From positions 1-64,000 of the forward strand of contig JBKCVA010000078.1 of NCBI GenBank assembly GCA_046318115.1: DNA of 64,000 nucleotides, given 5' to 3'. The first letter of the stretch is position 1, and every line of letters starts with the position of its first letter. Origin of the DNA: Aquimonas sp046318115. Its GTDB lineage: Bacteria; Pseudomonadota; Gammaproteobacteria; Xanthomonadales; Xanthomonadaceae. Shown here one piece after another: positions 50,428 to 60,123 of the stretch. A program made the position numbers and the translations under genes. The notes beneath the pieces were generated by a model, which saw nothing but the letters and a program-made list of their open reading frames with translations, ran no database searches and had not been told where the DNA came from.

Positions 50428-53400
50428 ATGAACATCGCCGAGATCGCCACCCGCCGTCGAGTGACGGTGGGGATGGTGACGATCACCTTCCTGCTGTTCG
50501 GCTTCATCGCCCTGCGCGACCTCAAGGTCAACCTGCTGCCCGACCTGAGCTATCCCACCCTCACCGTACGCACCGAGTACACCGGCGCGGCACCTTCCGA
50601 GATCGAGAACCTGATCACCGAGCCGGTCGAAGAGGCCGTGGGCGTGGTCAAGAATCTGCGTCGGCTGCGCTCGGTGTCGCGTACCGGCCAGAGCGACGTG
50701 ATCCTCGAGTTCGCCTGGGGCACGGACATGGACCGTGCCGGCATCGAGGTGCGCGACAAGCTGGAACTGCTGCGCCTGCCGCTGGAGGCTGAGAAGCCCG
50801 TGCTGCTGCGCTTCGACCCTTCCACCGAGCCGATCATGCGCCTGGGTCTCGCCGGTCGCGCCGATGCCACCGGCTTCGACGTCGCCGAGCTCAAGGACCT
50901 GCGCCGCTACGCCGACGAGACCTTGAAAAAGCGCTTGGAGCCCGTCGATGGCGTGGCTGCCGTCAAGGTCAGCGGCGGATTGGAAGATGAAGTCCAGGTG
51001 CTGCTCGACCCGCAGAAGCTGGCGCGGCTGAATCTCACGCCCGCGCGCGTCATCGAGAGGCTCAAGCAGGAGAACATCAACATCTCCGGTGGCGCGATCG
51101 ACGAAGGCAACCAGCGCTACCTGGTGCGCACCGTCAACCAGTTCGCCACTGTCGAGCAGATGCAGGAACTGCTGGTGGCCGTCGATCAGGGCGTGCCGGT
51201 GCGCCTGCGCGATGTCGCCACCGTCGGCCAGGGTTTCAAGGAGCGCGAGGCGATCATCCGCATGGACGGTCGCGAAGCGGTCGAGCTGGCGATCTACAAG
51301 GAAGGCGACGCCAACACCGTCGCCGCTGCCGCCGGCGTGCGCGAGCAGCTGGAGCGCCTGCGCGAGAACCTGCCGCCCAACGCCAGCCTGATCACGGTCG
51401 ATGACCAGTCGGTGTTCATCCAGAACTCGCTGGACGAGGTGGGATCGGCCGCGCTGATGGGCGGACTGCTGGCCGTTCTCATCATTTTCTTCTTTCTGCG
51501 CGACGGCTGGAGCACCTTCGTCATCGCGGTGTCGCTGCCGGTATCGATCATCGCCACCTTCTTCTTCATGCAGCAGGTGGGCCTGAGCCTCAACGTGATG
51601 TCGCTCGGCGGGCTGGCGCTTGCCACCGGCATGGTGGTCGATGACTCCATCGTTGTGCTCGAGTCGATTGCCAAGGCGCGCGAGCGCGGCTTGGGCATCA
51701 TCGAGAGCGCCATCGTCGGCGCCTCTGAGGTGCGACTGGCGGTGGTCGCGTCCACGCTGACCACGGTCGCGGTGTTCTTTCCGCTTGTCTTCGTCGAGGG
51801 TGTGGCGGGCCAGCTGTTCGGCGACCAGGCGCTGACCGTCAGCATCGCGATCATCATCTCCACCGTCGTGGCGATGGCGCTGGTACCCATGCTGGCCTCG
51901 CTGCGGTCCCGCACGCCGCTGGCCTATCCCGAGGACCAGTCCGAGCTCGACGTCACCCAGGGGCGGATTGCACGCTTGAGGCTGGCGCTGTCCCGCGGCC
52001 TGCTGCGCGTCGCCCGCCTGCTCGGTCGGGTGATCGGCGGCAGCCTTGGCGCGATCGGGCGTGTGCTGCTCAAGCCCTATGACTGGCTTGAAGCCGCGTA
52101 TGCCCGGGCCTTGCCGAAGGCGCTTGCCCGGCCGGCGCCGATCCTGCTGGCATCCTCGGCGGCCTTCGTCTTCACCGTGGCTCTGGTGCCAGGCTTGGGC
52201 ATGGACCTCATCCCGCAGCTGGCCCAGGGCCGCTTCGAGATGACCGTCAAACTGCCACCCGGGACGCCGCTGGCCGACAGCGACGCGGTCGTGAAGGAGC
52301 TGCAGCGACGCCATGCCGAGGACCCGCGCGTACGTACGATCCACGGCGTCAGCGGGAGTGGCACTCGACTGGACGCCAATCCCACCGAATCCGGCGAGAA
52401 CATCGGCAAGCTCCTGATCGTGCTTGCCGACAGCGCGGGCGAGAATGCCGAAGCCGGGCTGACGGAAGCCCTGCGCGAAAGCGCCGAGGCCTGGCCGCGG
52501 GCGGAAGTGAAATTCTCGCGCCCGCAGCTGTTCTCGTTCGCGACGCCGCTGGAGATCGAGATCCGCGGTTACGACCTGGCGCAGCTGAAAACCGCCGGTC
52601 AGGAGCTGGCGCGACGGCTGCAGGCGGACGACCGCTATGCCGACGTCAAGTCGACGGTGGAGCAGGGTTTCCCCGAGATCCAGGTGGTGTTCGACGCCGA
52701 GCGCGCTGCAGCACTCAACCTGACCACCCGTCAGATCGCCGACCAGGTGGTGCGCCAGGTGCGCGGCGAGGTGGCAACCCGCTACAGCTTCCGCAATCGC
52801 AAGATCGATGTGCTGGTGCGCGCCGAGGAGTCCGCACGCGCCTCGGCGGCCGACATCGGCCAGCTCATCGTCAACCCGGAAAGCGATCGCCCGGTCCGTC
52901 TGTCGGCCGTCGCCGACGTCATCAGCACTGAAGGCCCGAGCGAAATCCATCGCGTCGACCAGGAGCGCGTGGCGGTTGTCTCCGCCAATCTGCGCTATGG
53001 GGATCTCGGCACCGCGGTGGCGAACATCGAGCGCATGCTGGCCGAACAGCCTCTGGGCGCCGGGCTTGACGTCAACATCGGCGGCCAGAACGAGGAGTTG
53101 CAGGCCTCGGTGAACTCACTGGTGTTCGCGCTCGTGCTGGCGATCTTCATGGTCTACCTGGTGATGGCCTCGCAGTTCGAGTCGCTGCTGCACCCCTTCG
53201 TCATCATGTTCACCATCCCGCTGGCCGCGGTCGGCGCAATTCTCGCGCTCAAGCTTTCGGGCAACGGCCTCTCGGTGGTGGTCTTCATCGGGCTGATCCT
53301 GCTGGCCGGCATCGTGGTCAAGAACGCCATCGTGCTGATCGACCGCGTCAACCAGCTGCGCGAGGAGGGCCTGTCCAAGTTGAAGGCCATCTCCGACGGC

Positions 53401-53691
53401 TCGCACGAGCGCCTGCGCCCGATCGTCATGACCACCCTGACCACGCTGTTCGGCTTCCTGCCGCTGGCGATCGGCGGGGGCGAGGGCGCAGAGGTGCGCG
53501 CACCGATGGCGATCACCGTGATCGGCGGACTGCTGGTCTCGACGCTGTTGACCCTGCTGGTGATCCCGGTGATGTACGCGCTGCTCGACCGCAAGCCCGA
53601 TACCTACTACTTCGAGCGCGGTGAGCGCGCGCGCGCGGCAGCGGAAGCCGAGCGCCAGGCCCGGCTCGCCGCGGCGGAGGTCGGCGCATGA
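50428..53691 (+). CDS. RND efflux permease, first of pair
   Basis: This 1087-residue inner-membrane proton antiporter of the AcrB superfamily has the usual plan of twelve helices and two large periplasmic loops. The start MNIAEIATRRRVTVGMV and NLLPDLSYPTLTVRTEYTGA are family-like. Helix 4 carries both proton-relay acids, Asp405-Asp406, in GMVVDDSIVVLES. IVVKNAIVLIDRVNQLR marks helix 10. A long cytosolic segment near residue 500 (RSRTPLAYPEDQSELDVTQG) links the halves. It overlaps the second permease by 4 bases, as in the heteromeric MdtBC pump. Confidence 0.93.
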   Translation: MNIAEIATRRRVTVGMVTITFLLFGFIALRDLKVNLLPDLSYPTLTVRTEYTGAAPSEIENLITEPVEEAVGVVKNLRRLRSVSRTGQSDVILEFAWGTDMDRAGIEVRDKLELLRLPLEAEKPVLLRFDPSTEPIMRLGLAGRADATGFDVAELKDLRRYADETLKKRLEPVDGVAAVKVSGGLEDEVQVLLDPQKLARLNLTPARVIERLKQENINISGGAIDEGNQRYLVRTVNQFATVEQMQELLVAVDQGVPVRLRDVATVGQGFKEREAIIRMDGREAVELAIYKEGDANTVAAAAGVREQLERLRENLPPNASLITVDDQSVFIQNSLDEVGSAALMGGLLAVLIIFFFLRDGWSTFVIAVSLPVSIIATFFFMQQVGLSLNVMSLGGLALATGMVVDDSIVVLESIAKARERGLGIIESAIVGASEVRLAVVASTLTTVAVFFPLVFVEGVAGQLFGDQALTVSIAIIISTVVAMALVPMLASLRSRTPLAYPEDQSELDVTQGRIARLRLALSRGLLRVARLLGRVIGGSLGAIGRVLLKPYDWLEAAYARALPKALARPAPILLASSAAFVFTVALVPGLGMDLIPQLAQGRFEMTVKLPPGTPLADSDAVVKELQRRHAEDPRVRTIHGVSGSGTRLDANPTESGENIGKLLIVLADSAGENAEAGLTEALRESAEAWPRAEVKFSRPQLFSFATPLEIEIRGYDLAQLKTAGQELARRLQADDRYADVKSTVEQGFPEIQVVFDAERAAALNLTTRQIADQVVRQVRGEVATRYSFRNRKIDVLVRAEESARASAADIGQLIVNPESDRPVRLSAVADVISTEGPSEIHRVDQERVAVVSANLRYGDLGTAVANIERMLAEQPLGAGLDVNIGGQNEELQASVNSLVFALVLAIFMVYLVMASQFESLLHPFVIMFTIPLAAVGAILALKLSGNGLSVVVFIGLILLAGIVVKNAIVLIDRVNQLREEGLSKLKAISDGSHERLRPIVMTTLTTLFGFLPLAIGGGEGAEVRAPMAITVIGGLLVSTLLTLLVIPVMYALLDRKPDTYYFERGERARAAAEAERQARLAAAEVGA

Positions 53692-56600
53692 GCCTTTCGC
53701 GCCTCAGCATGCAGCGGCCGGTCACGGCCAGCATGTTCTTCATCTCGATGATGCTGGTCGGATTGATCGCCGCATTCCGGCTGCCGCTGGAGTTCCTGCC
53801 CGAGGTCGAGGCGCCTTTCCTGTATGTCGACCTGCCGTATCCGGGTTCCAGCCCGGCCGAGATCGAAGAAACGATCACGCGTCCCGCCGAAGAGGCGCTG
53901 GCGACGGTGCCCGGCATCAAGCGGATGAACTCGCAGTCCCGCTCCGAGGGCGCGGGCATCTTTCTCGAGTTCCAGTGGGATCGCGACATCCAGATCGCCG
54001 CCGCGGACGCGCGCGAGCGCCTCGACGCGATCCGCGACGAGCTTCCGTCGGACTTCCAGCGCTACCTGGTGATGAAATTCGGCACTGCCGATCAGCCGGT
54101 GCTGCGCATCCGCGTGTCCAGTGCGCTCGATCTGCAAGCCCAGTACGACCTGCTGGATCGCGAGGTCAAGCGGCGCATTGAGCGCGTTCCCGGCGTGGCG
54201 CGCGTCGATCTGTCGGGCATCGCCCCGCCCGAGGTGGAGATCGAGCTCAACAACGATCGCGTCACCGCGCATGGCATCGATCTCAACGCCCTGGCGCAGC
54301 GGCTCTCGGCGGCCAACTTTTCGGTTTCGGCCGGGCAGATCACGGAGGCGGATCGTCGCCTGCGCGTGCAGCCCGTCGGCGAGCTGCGCTCGCTGGATGA
54401 GCTGCGCCAGCTTCCGATCAACGCCGCCGGTCTTCGCCTCTCGGATGTTGCAGAGGTGCGCCTGACGCCGGGCCGCATGGACTACGGACGCCGCCTGGAC
54501 GGTCGCCCTGCGGTGGGCATCGACGTGATGAAGGAGCGTTCGGCCAATCTCGTCGAGGTCTCCCGCGGCGTGTTGGCGGAGATCGATGCGATCAGCCAGC
54601 GCGAGGAGTTCCGCGACATCCAGCTGTTCGTGATGCAGGACCAGGCCGAGGGCGTCACCAGCTCACTCTCCGAGTTGGCCAACGCGGGTGTGCTCGGCAC
54701 GCTGCTGTCCGTGCTGGTGCTGTACTTCTTCCTGCGCCACTGGCCCTCGACCCTGATGGTGGCGGTCGCCATCCCGATCTGCATCGTGATGACGCTGGGC
54801 TTCATGTACTTCATCGGGCTGTCGCTCAACATCCTGTCGATGATGGGCCTGCTGCTCGGCATCGGCATGCTGGTCGACAACGCGGTGGTCGTGGTCGAGA
54901 GCATCTACCAGAAGCGCGAGAAGTACCCGGACAACCCCTTCCGCTGCGCGATCGAGGGCACACGCGAGGTGCAGATCGCGATATCGGCCGGCACCCTGAC
55001 CAGCATCATCGTGTTTCTGCCGAACATCTTCGGTGAGCGCAACTTCATCGCCATCTATCTCAGCCAGGTGGCGTACACGATCACGATCTCGCTGCTGTGT
55101 TCCTGGCTGGTGGCGATCAGCCTGATCCCGATGATCAGCGCGCGCCTGCGTGCGCCGAGGCACCTCGTGGAAGCCTCCCAGCAGGCGAATCGCTTTCAGG
55201 ACCGCTACGCGCGCTGGCTCGATATCTCGCTCCGGCACCGCTGGAAGACGCTGCTCGCGATCGCGGCCCTTGTGGCCGTCAGCATGGTGCCGATGTTCGG
55301 CATGAAGACCGACATGTTCCCGCAGGGCGACACCCGTGAGGTCGAACTCAGCTACCGCTGGAACGGCAGCTACCGGCTGGAGGACATCTCGGCGGCGGTC
55401 AAGCAGGTCGAGGACTATCTTGAAGCGAACCGCGAGGACTTCGAGATCGACCAGATCTACAGCTGGTACAGCGAGCGCGGTTGGGCCGGCACGCGAATCG
55501 ACCTCGCACCGGAAGGTCGCACGCCGACGCCGCAGCTGATGGAAAGGATCACCGCGGGCCTGCCCAAGCTGGCCATGGGGGAGGTCGCGTTCCAGGAGAA
55601 CCAGGGCGGTGGCCCCGGCGGCGGCGAGGGTATGCAGGTCTCGCTCGCTGGCGACAGCTCGGTGCTGCTGGAGGAACTCTCCAACGCCGTGGTGCCTGTA
55701 CTCAAGGCGCAGTCCTTTGTGCGCGATGCCTATGCCGATCTCGGAGCCAAGTCGCGTGAGATCCAGGTCCGGGTCGACCGCGACCGGGCCTTGCAGTACG
55801 GGTTCTCCGCCCAGCAGGTCGCGCAGTACATCGGCATCGCCCTGCGCGGTACGCCGCTGCGCGAGTTCCGCTCGGGCATGACCGAAGTGCCGGTCTGGCT
55901 GCGCTTCCAGGAGTCGGACGGCGCCAGCATCGACGATCTCCGCGATTTCAAGCTGTCCAGCCCGATCGGCGGCCAGGTGCCGCTGCTGGCGATGGTCGAG
56001 GTGCAGATCGTCGCCAGCCCCAGCACCATCAACCGCCAGAGCCGCCAGACGGCGCTGCCGATCCGCGTTGCGCTGGTGGATGGCGTGACCATGGACGAGG
56101 CGCGCGAGCAGATCGAGCCGCTGATGAAGCAGTTCGACCTGCCTGCCGGCTACCGCTGGAGTTTCGGCACCAGCTTCGAGCAGAACGACCAGGCCGGCGC
56201 GCAGATGGCCTTCAACACCCTGATCGCGCTGATCATGGTCTACATCGTGATGGCGGCGGTCTTCGAGTCGATCACCTTCCCGGCGGTGATCGTCACCACG
56301 ATCTTCTTCTCGGCGCTGGGTGTGTTCTGGCTGTTCTGGCTGACCGGAACGACCTTTTCGATCATGGCAGCCATCGGCATCCTGGTGCTGATGGGCGTGG
56401 TGGTGAACAACGGGATTGTCATGGTCGAGCACATCAACACGCTGCGACGAAGCGGCATGGACCGGCATTCGGCCTTGGTCGCTGGCTGCCGGGATCGCCT
56501 GCGACCGATCCTGATGACCATGGGGACCACCATCCTTGGCATGCTGCCGCTGACCATCGCCGGTACCCAGATGGGCGGCGACGGCCCGCCCTACTACCCG

Positions 56601-56756
56601 ATGGCGCGCGCCATCGTCGGTGGCCTGGTGTTTTCGACCGTGATCTCGCTGTTCGCCTTGCCGACCTTCTATGCGATGGTCGACGAGTGGCGGCTGCGCT
56701 CGCGGGCGCGCTGGAAAACCGCCTGGCGGCAGATCGGAACGGCCGCTGCCCGCTGA
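53688..56756 (+). CDS. RND efflux permease, second of pair
   Basis: This 1022-residue RND permease is similar in plan to its neighbour. Conserved starts are LSMQRPVTASMFFISMMLVG and FLPEVEAPFLYVDLPYPGSS. Helix 4 reads GMLVDNAVVVVES, so only Asp397 is kept and the second relay aspartate is Asn398. Helix 10 has GVVVNNGIVMVEHINTLRRSG, with Asn-Asn in place of the Lys-Asn of the partner. The difference suggests the two chains form a heterotrimer in which the first conducts protons. The substrate is unknown. Confidence 0.92.
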   Translation: MSLSRLSMQRPVTASMFFISMMLVGLIAAFRLPLEFLPEVEAPFLYVDLPYPGSSPAEIEETITRPAEEALATVPGIKRMNSQSRSEGAGIFLEFQWDRDIQIAAADARERLDAIRDELPSDFQRYLVMKFGTADQPVLRIRVSSALDLQAQYDLLDREVKRRIERVPGVARVDLSGIAPPEVEIELNNDRVTAHGIDLNALAQRLSAANFSVSAGQITEADRRLRVQPVGELRSLDELRQLPINAAGLRLSDVAEVRLTPGRMDYGRRLDGRPAVGIDVMKERSANLVEVSRGVLAEIDAISQREEFRDIQLFVMQDQAEGVTSSLSELANAGVLGTLLSVLVLYFFLRHWPSTLMVAVAIPICIVMTLGFMYFIGLSLNILSMMGLLLGIGMLVDNAVVVVESIYQKREKYPDNPFRCAIEGTREVQIAISAGTLTSIIVFLPNIFGERNFIAIYLSQVAYTITISLLCSWLVAISLIPMISARLRAPRHLVEASQQANRFQDRYARWLDISLRHRWKTLLAIAALVAVSMVPMFGMKTDMFPQGDTREVELSYRWNGSYRLEDISAAVKQVEDYLEANREDFEIDQIYSWYSERGWAGTRIDLAPEGRTPTPQLMERITAGLPKLAMGEVAFQENQGGGPGGGEGMQVSLAGDSSVLLEELSNAVVPVLKAQSFVRDAYADLGAKSREIQVRVDRDRALQYGFSAQQVAQYIGIALRGTPLREFRSGMTEVPVWLRFQESDGASIDDLRDFKLSSPIGGQVPLLAMVEVQIVASPSTINRQSRQTALPIRVALVDGVTMDEAREQIEPLMKQFDLPAGYRWSFGTSFEQNDQAGAQMAFNTLIALIMVYIVMAAVFESITFPAVIVTTIFFSALGVFWLFWLTGTTFSIMAAIGILVLMGVVVNNGIVMVEHINTLRRSGMDRHSALVAGCRDRLRPILMTMGTTILGMLPLTIAGTQMGGDGPPYYPMARAIVGGLVFSTVISLFALPTFYAMVDEWRLRSRARWKTAWRQIGTAAAR

Positions 56757-56914
56757 CGCGTTCCGTCGTCCCGTGACGCTGGACGGCGGCCCGCGCTGAC
56801 GGGGGCTTTCGATACGTGCGCTGTACCACGTCTTCAGACTGAGGTGTGCCCGCGCTCTGGCGCGGCATGGAAGCTGCACGCGCCCGGCCGTCGTTCTGCC
56901 CGTCGGGTGCGTCG

Positions 56915-59809
56915 ATGCGTTGGCTGCTTCTGCTGTTGATCTGTGCGGGCCTGTCCCTGCCCGCAGGCGCCGAGCCCAGGCTGTTGGGGCGCCCCCCGGT
57001 GCAGACGCTGCAACCGTCGATCGCGGTCTATCCCCAGAACTTCGGGCTGATTGAGCTCGCCGACGGCGGGCTGGCCGTCGCCAGCCGCGATGGCGTTCTG
57101 CTGTTCGACGGCGAGCGCTGGAGCGTGGAGCGCCTGCCCAACCGCGAGATGGTGCGCTCTCTGGCGCGGGGCGAGAACGACGATGTGTGGGTGGGGGGCT
57201 ACAACAGTTTCGGCACGCTCACGCGTGCGCCCAACGGTGAGTGGCGGTATAGCGAGCTGAGCGCGCAGTTCATGACGCCGGGCGAGCAACCCGCCTTCGC
57301 CGATGTGTGGTCCATTCTTGTGGCTCCTGAGGGCACCTACTTCCGCACACTGCGGGACGTGTTCTTCTTGCCTGCCGGAGGCGGTCCAGGCCAGCGTTGG
57401 CGTCATGAGGAGCGCTTCGGGGCGATCGTCCGCCTCCAAGGTGAAGTCCTCCTCCAGTTCCGTGGAGAAGGGTTTCGGGTCCGCCGTGGGGAGGCCTGGC
57501 AGCCGTTGGCGCATACCGCCGCGCTCAAGCAGCTGGTACACACCCTGGTGCCGCTCGACGAAGACACCTTGCTCGGACTGGGCTCCGACGGCCGATGGTG
57601 GGGGCTGGGCCTCGAAACGCTGCGCGAGGTGCCGATGCCGGAAGGTCTGCCTCCTTCCTCCGAGTTCCAGAAGGCCCTGCGTCTGCGTGACGGGCATCTG
57701 GTGTTCGCCTCGGGCGACGGACGGCTCTGGCTGGTTGCCCCCGATCGCGGGAGTTTCGTGATTCTGCGGCTCGAGCAGGGGTTCCTCAGCGGCCTGTGGC
57801 AGGCGCGCGACGGCAGTCTGCTGGTGTCCGGCAACAGGACCATTCACCGAGTGGTCTGGCCGCCGCGCTGGACTGCGCTCGACGACACCCTTGGCGCGAC
57901 CGGCAACCTGCACTTGGCTCGCGAGGAGGCCGGTGAGCTGTGGGTTTTCGGCAGCGGCGGCGCCCTTCGCGCTGAAGCCCAGCGCAACGCGCCGAGTCGG
58001 CTGCAAATCCAGCCGGAGCTGACCCAGAGCCTGTTCGATCGCCATGTTCTGGCCGATGGGCGCGCCCTGTATGCCGGCGGTCATCACCTGCTCATGCTCG
58101 ACGCCGGCGGCCTGCGGCCGCTTTCGGATGAGCTCGTGTATCCGCGCATGCTGCAGCCAAGCGCGCTCCACTCCGACCTGGTCTGGGTGTTCACCGAGCA
58201 CGGACTGCGCCGCCTCGAACTCCAGCCTGCCCCGCGGCTGAGCCCGCCCTTGCAACGCGCGGACGACATGCGGGTGCGCGCTCTGGTCGAAGTGTCCAGC
58301 GACGATCTCTGGCTTGGCACCGAGCGCAGCGGTCTGTGGCGCTATCGCCTCGGAGAGGACCGCGAACTGCTGTCCGCCCAACGCATGGGAAGCGAGCAGG
58401 GCATCACGTACGGACCGATCGCGTATGCCCACATCAGCCTCTGGCCCGACGGCAGTCTGCGTGCCAGTACTGCCGAGGGCCTCTGGCGCTGGGATGGCGT
58501 GGGCGCTTTCGTCGCCGATAGCGTCTTCGGACTCGATGCGCAGCGACTGACCGAGGAACGCTTGCGTCTCGTGCCCGGGGCGGATGGCAACGCCTGGGCG
58601 TTCAGCCCGACGCGCGTGCTGGCACTGCGCGGCGGACGCTGGCAGACGGTCGACCTCGGGGGGCTCTGCCACGGCGCGATCGAGCAGATCGGTGCGCTCG
58701 CGGATGGGCGTACCTTCGTGCTCTGTCATGGGGCGCTGTTGCTGATGTCGAGCCTTGAGGTCGAGGCGGAGACGCACGCGCGCCAGGTCCGCCTGACGCG
58801 GGTCCTGCGCGGCGGCACGGGTACCGAGCCCATGCCAGTGGCGCTGGTGCCCGAAGTGCCGATCGTGGCCCCCGCCAAGGGCTTCAACATCGCCTTCGAG
58901 TTCGCGCTTGCCGAGCTGGATCAATCGGCGAGCGCGCAATACCGCTGGCGCCTCCAGGGGCTGCGCGAAGAGTGGAGCCCCTGGGTGCGCGCGACCCGCG
59001 TCAATTACACCGAGCTGGACCCCGGCGACTACCGCTTCGAGCTGGAGGCGCGCGATACGCGGGGGCGCATCAGCCGTGCGGAGCCGTGGCCCTTCGTCCT
59101 GCTGCCGCCATGGTACGAGACGTCCTGGGCCCGCGTGCTGTTCGCGGCGCTGCTGCTTTCGGTCGCCGCGCTGTCCACCCGCGCGTACATCCGTCGCCGG
59201 ACCGCGCGCATCGAGGCCGAGCGCCGGCGCCTCTCCGAACTGGTGGCCGAGCGCACCGCCGAACTGGCGGATGCCAATCGCAAACTCGAGGACATCGCCA
59301 ATCGGGACGGTCTGACCGGCCTGGCCAACCGGCGTCGGCAGGATGCCTACCTGCGCGCGGTCTGGTTCCAAAGCCAGGAACGTCAGCGTCCGTTGAGCGT
59401 GCTGATCGTCGATGTCGATCACTTCAAGCGCTACAACGACCAACACGGACACCCGGCAGGCGATGCCCTGCTGCAGGGCTTGTCGGAACTGCTGGCGGCC
59501 AGCCTGCGGCGGAGCGAGGACCTGGTCGCCCGCTACGGCGGCGAGGAGTTTCTGCTCGTGCTGCCCGGTGCGCCCGCCGAACTGGCCTTCGAGTTCGCGC
59601 AGAGCCTGTGCGAGAGCGTGCGGGCCTCGGCCTTGGGGGTCACTGTCTCCATTGGAACCGCGACGATCGTTCCCACTGACGCCACGCGTCTCTCCGAGCT
59701 GATCGAGTGCGCCGACCGCGCTTTGTACCAGGCCAAGGGCGCGGGCCGCGATCGCGCCGTGGCCGCCTCGGCGCTCGGCGCCCTGGCCTCTGGCGGCACG
59801 TCCGCCTGA
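56915..59809 (+). CDS. Propeller-sensor diguanylate cyclase
   Basis: This 964-residue inner-membrane sensor enzyme has a signal peptide (about 1-20) and a large periplasmic beta-propeller of two-component-regulator type (repeated units such as LADGGLAVASRDGVLLFDG). A Y_Y_Y domain (about 650-730: YRWRLQGLREEWSPWVRATR), one membrane helix (about 745-765) and a coiled coil follow. The GGDEF domain comes last. The active site is GGEEF (875-879), and an inhibitory RxxD (RSED) lies five residues before it, so feedback control by c-di-GMP is likely. ATG 56915 was chosen for the signal peptide. It follows the RND operon after 158 bases. Confidence 0.88.
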   Translation: MRWLLLLLICAGLSLPAGAEPRLLGRPPVQTLQPSIAVYPQNFGLIELADGGLAVASRDGVLLFDGERWSVERLPNREMVRSLARGENDDVWVGGYNSFGTLTRAPNGEWRYSELSAQFMTPGEQPAFADVWSILVAPEGTYFRTLRDVFFLPAGGGPGQRWRHEERFGAIVRLQGEVLLQFRGEGFRVRRGEAWQPLAHTAALKQLVHTLVPLDEDTLLGLGSDGRWWGLGLETLREVPMPEGLPPSSEFQKALRLRDGHLVFASGDGRLWLVAPDRGSFVILRLEQGFLSGLWQARDGSLLVSGNRTIHRVVWPPRWTALDDTLGATGNLHLAREEAGELWVFGSGGALRAEAQRNAPSRLQIQPELTQSLFDRHVLADGRALYAGGHHLLMLDAGGLRPLSDELVYPRMLQPSALHSDLVWVFTEHGLRRLELQPAPRLSPPLQRADDMRVRALVEVSSDDLWLGTERSGLWRYRLGEDRELLSAQRMGSEQGITYGPIAYAHISLWPDGSLRASTAEGLWRWDGVGAFVADSVFGLDAQRLTEERLRLVPGADGNAWAFSPTRVLALRGGRWQTVDLGGLCHGAIEQIGALADGRTFVLCHGALLLMSSLEVEAETHARQVRLTRVLRGGTGTEPMPVALVPEVPIVAPAKGFNIAFEFALAELDQSASAQYRWRLQGLREEWSPWVRATRVNYTELDPGDYRFELEARDTRGRISRAEPWPFVLLPPWYETSWARVLFAALLLSVAALSTRAYIRRRTARIEAERRRLSELVAERTAELADANRKLEDIANRDGLTGLANRRRQDAYLRAVWFQSQERQRPLSVLIVDVDHFKRYNDQHGHPAGDALLQGLSELLAASLRRSEDLVARYGGEEFLLVLPGAPAELAFEFAQSLCESVRASALGVTVSIGTATIVPTDATRLSELIECADRALYQAKGAGRDRAVAASALGALASGGTSA

Positions 59810-60123
59810 GCGCATGGGAGAACCCTCCGCCCACCGCGGCCGCCTCTGGCCGCGCGAGGCGGCAGCGCGCTACCCGCATTCCGCGGTCACTGGCTTGCCA
59901 AACGCCCTTGAATTCAGGTGCCGCGCTTTGCCAAGAACGCCCAGAAACGCCCTCGGTGCGGCGCCAGCGTCTTCGCATGCCGAGAGCGCCAGGCTTGATC
60001 GGCACGTTCCTCTAGCGCGGTCGCCTGTGCCAGCGTGGCGTTGGCCTGCGCGCTCTTACAATGACGGGCCCGCAAGCGCCGCTTGGCCGCTTGGTTCACC
60101 TCCACGCTGCAAAGGATTTCCCC
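59810..60123 (+). other. Intergenic region before mrp
   Basis: No gene is seen in these 314 bases. A hairpin, CGCGGCC-GCCTCT-GGCCGCG, lies at 59835-59854, 26 bases after the cyclase stop; it lacks a T tract but could aid termination. TACAAT at 60057-60062 is a good -10 for mrp, without a clear -35. The remainder shows nothing recognisable. Confidence 0.5.

Noticed and set aside
50299..52950. 883-codon minus-strand open frame across the first RND permease
   Set aside because: It is antisense to a clear RND permease; no ribosome site or domain.
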